DNA of 42,650 bases from Planctomycetia bacterium (GTDB taxonomy: Bacteria > Planctomycetota > Planctomycetia > Pirellulales > Thermoguttaceae). Below the pieces are notes generated by a model. The model saw only the letters and a program-made list of their open reading frames with translations, did not search any database and was not told where the DNA came from. Where the stretch lies: the NCBI GenBank assembly GCA_030527105.1, contig JAUNBK010000025.1, positions 1 through 42,650 of the forward strand, given 5' to 3'. A program made the translations under genes and the position numbers. This document shows positions 42,594 to 42,650 of this stretch, piece after piece (the first letter of the stretch is position 1; each line of letters starts with the position of its first letter).

Positions 42594-42650
42594 TGTCTGG
42601 ATGAAGAGGCGAGGGATATTGCCCGATTCCCCCCTTCGGAGGGTGGTCGT

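Overview
ORGANISM. The window looks like chromosomal DNA of a planctomycete, probably close to Pirellulales. The evidence is lineage-typical families: three DUF1559 prepilin-like genes (N-terminal cleavage/methylation helix, C-terminal H-X9-DG motif), a BBP7-type outer-membrane barrel protein, a Minf_1886-family protein, planctomycete-style lipoproteins and small zinc-ribbon membrane proteins, and a fabZ-acp-fabZ-fabF cluster with an unusually long acyl carrier protein. Mixed in are ordinary housekeeping genes: smpB, a ricT homologue, fabF, hom, rpsT, coaD, trpB, trpA, groES-groEL, a primary-type sigma factor, ruvX, ruvC and tRNA-Glu. || LAYOUT. 1-4.8 kb: tail of an Ala/Pro-rich protein, a ThiD2-type protein with a decayed ThiE barrel, a DUF1559 protein, a CPBP membrane protease, smpB (apparent ACG start) and ricT. 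4.9-8.3 kb: a fatty-acid or polyketide-like operon (dehydratase, ACP, dehydratase, ketosynthase). 8.3-9.9 kb: a Sel1-LRR membrane protein on the minus strand. 10.0-13.9 kb: an accessory island made of two inward-facing, decayed IS630-type arms, a broken IS5-type transposase, a frameshifted phage-like gene, an AT-rich intact 205-aa gene, and the tail of another DDE transposase. 14.1-25.3 kb: envelope-related genes (lipoproteins, HtrA protease, outer-membrane barrel, acetyltransferase), plus ybaK and a Minf_1886 gene. 25.5-34.4 kb: an AsnB-like synthetase lacking the glutaminase cysteine, hom, a tiny membrane protein, a TPR protein, rpsT, coaD, trpB and trpA. 34.5-37.2 kb: groES-groEL and tRNA-Glu(CTC). 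37.2-38.0 kb: decayed DNA. 38.1-42.65 kb: sigma factor, ruvX, ruvC and a third DUF1559 gene. || MAIN OBSERVATION. About 21 copies (about 14 near full length, 7 partial) of one roughly 105-bp imperfectly palindromic repeat lie between genes throughout the window, in both orientations. They sit inside operons, in 5' leaders, and directly against start codons. One end carries AAAGGA followed by an ATG embedded in GATGAGTATA, so an insertion can supply a ribosome binding site and even a start codon. In one case it appears to start the foreign 205-aa gene; in another it supplies the ribosome binding site of trpA. This repeat is the best candidate here for an undescribed element. All similarity statements are from reading translations by eye; no database search was run.
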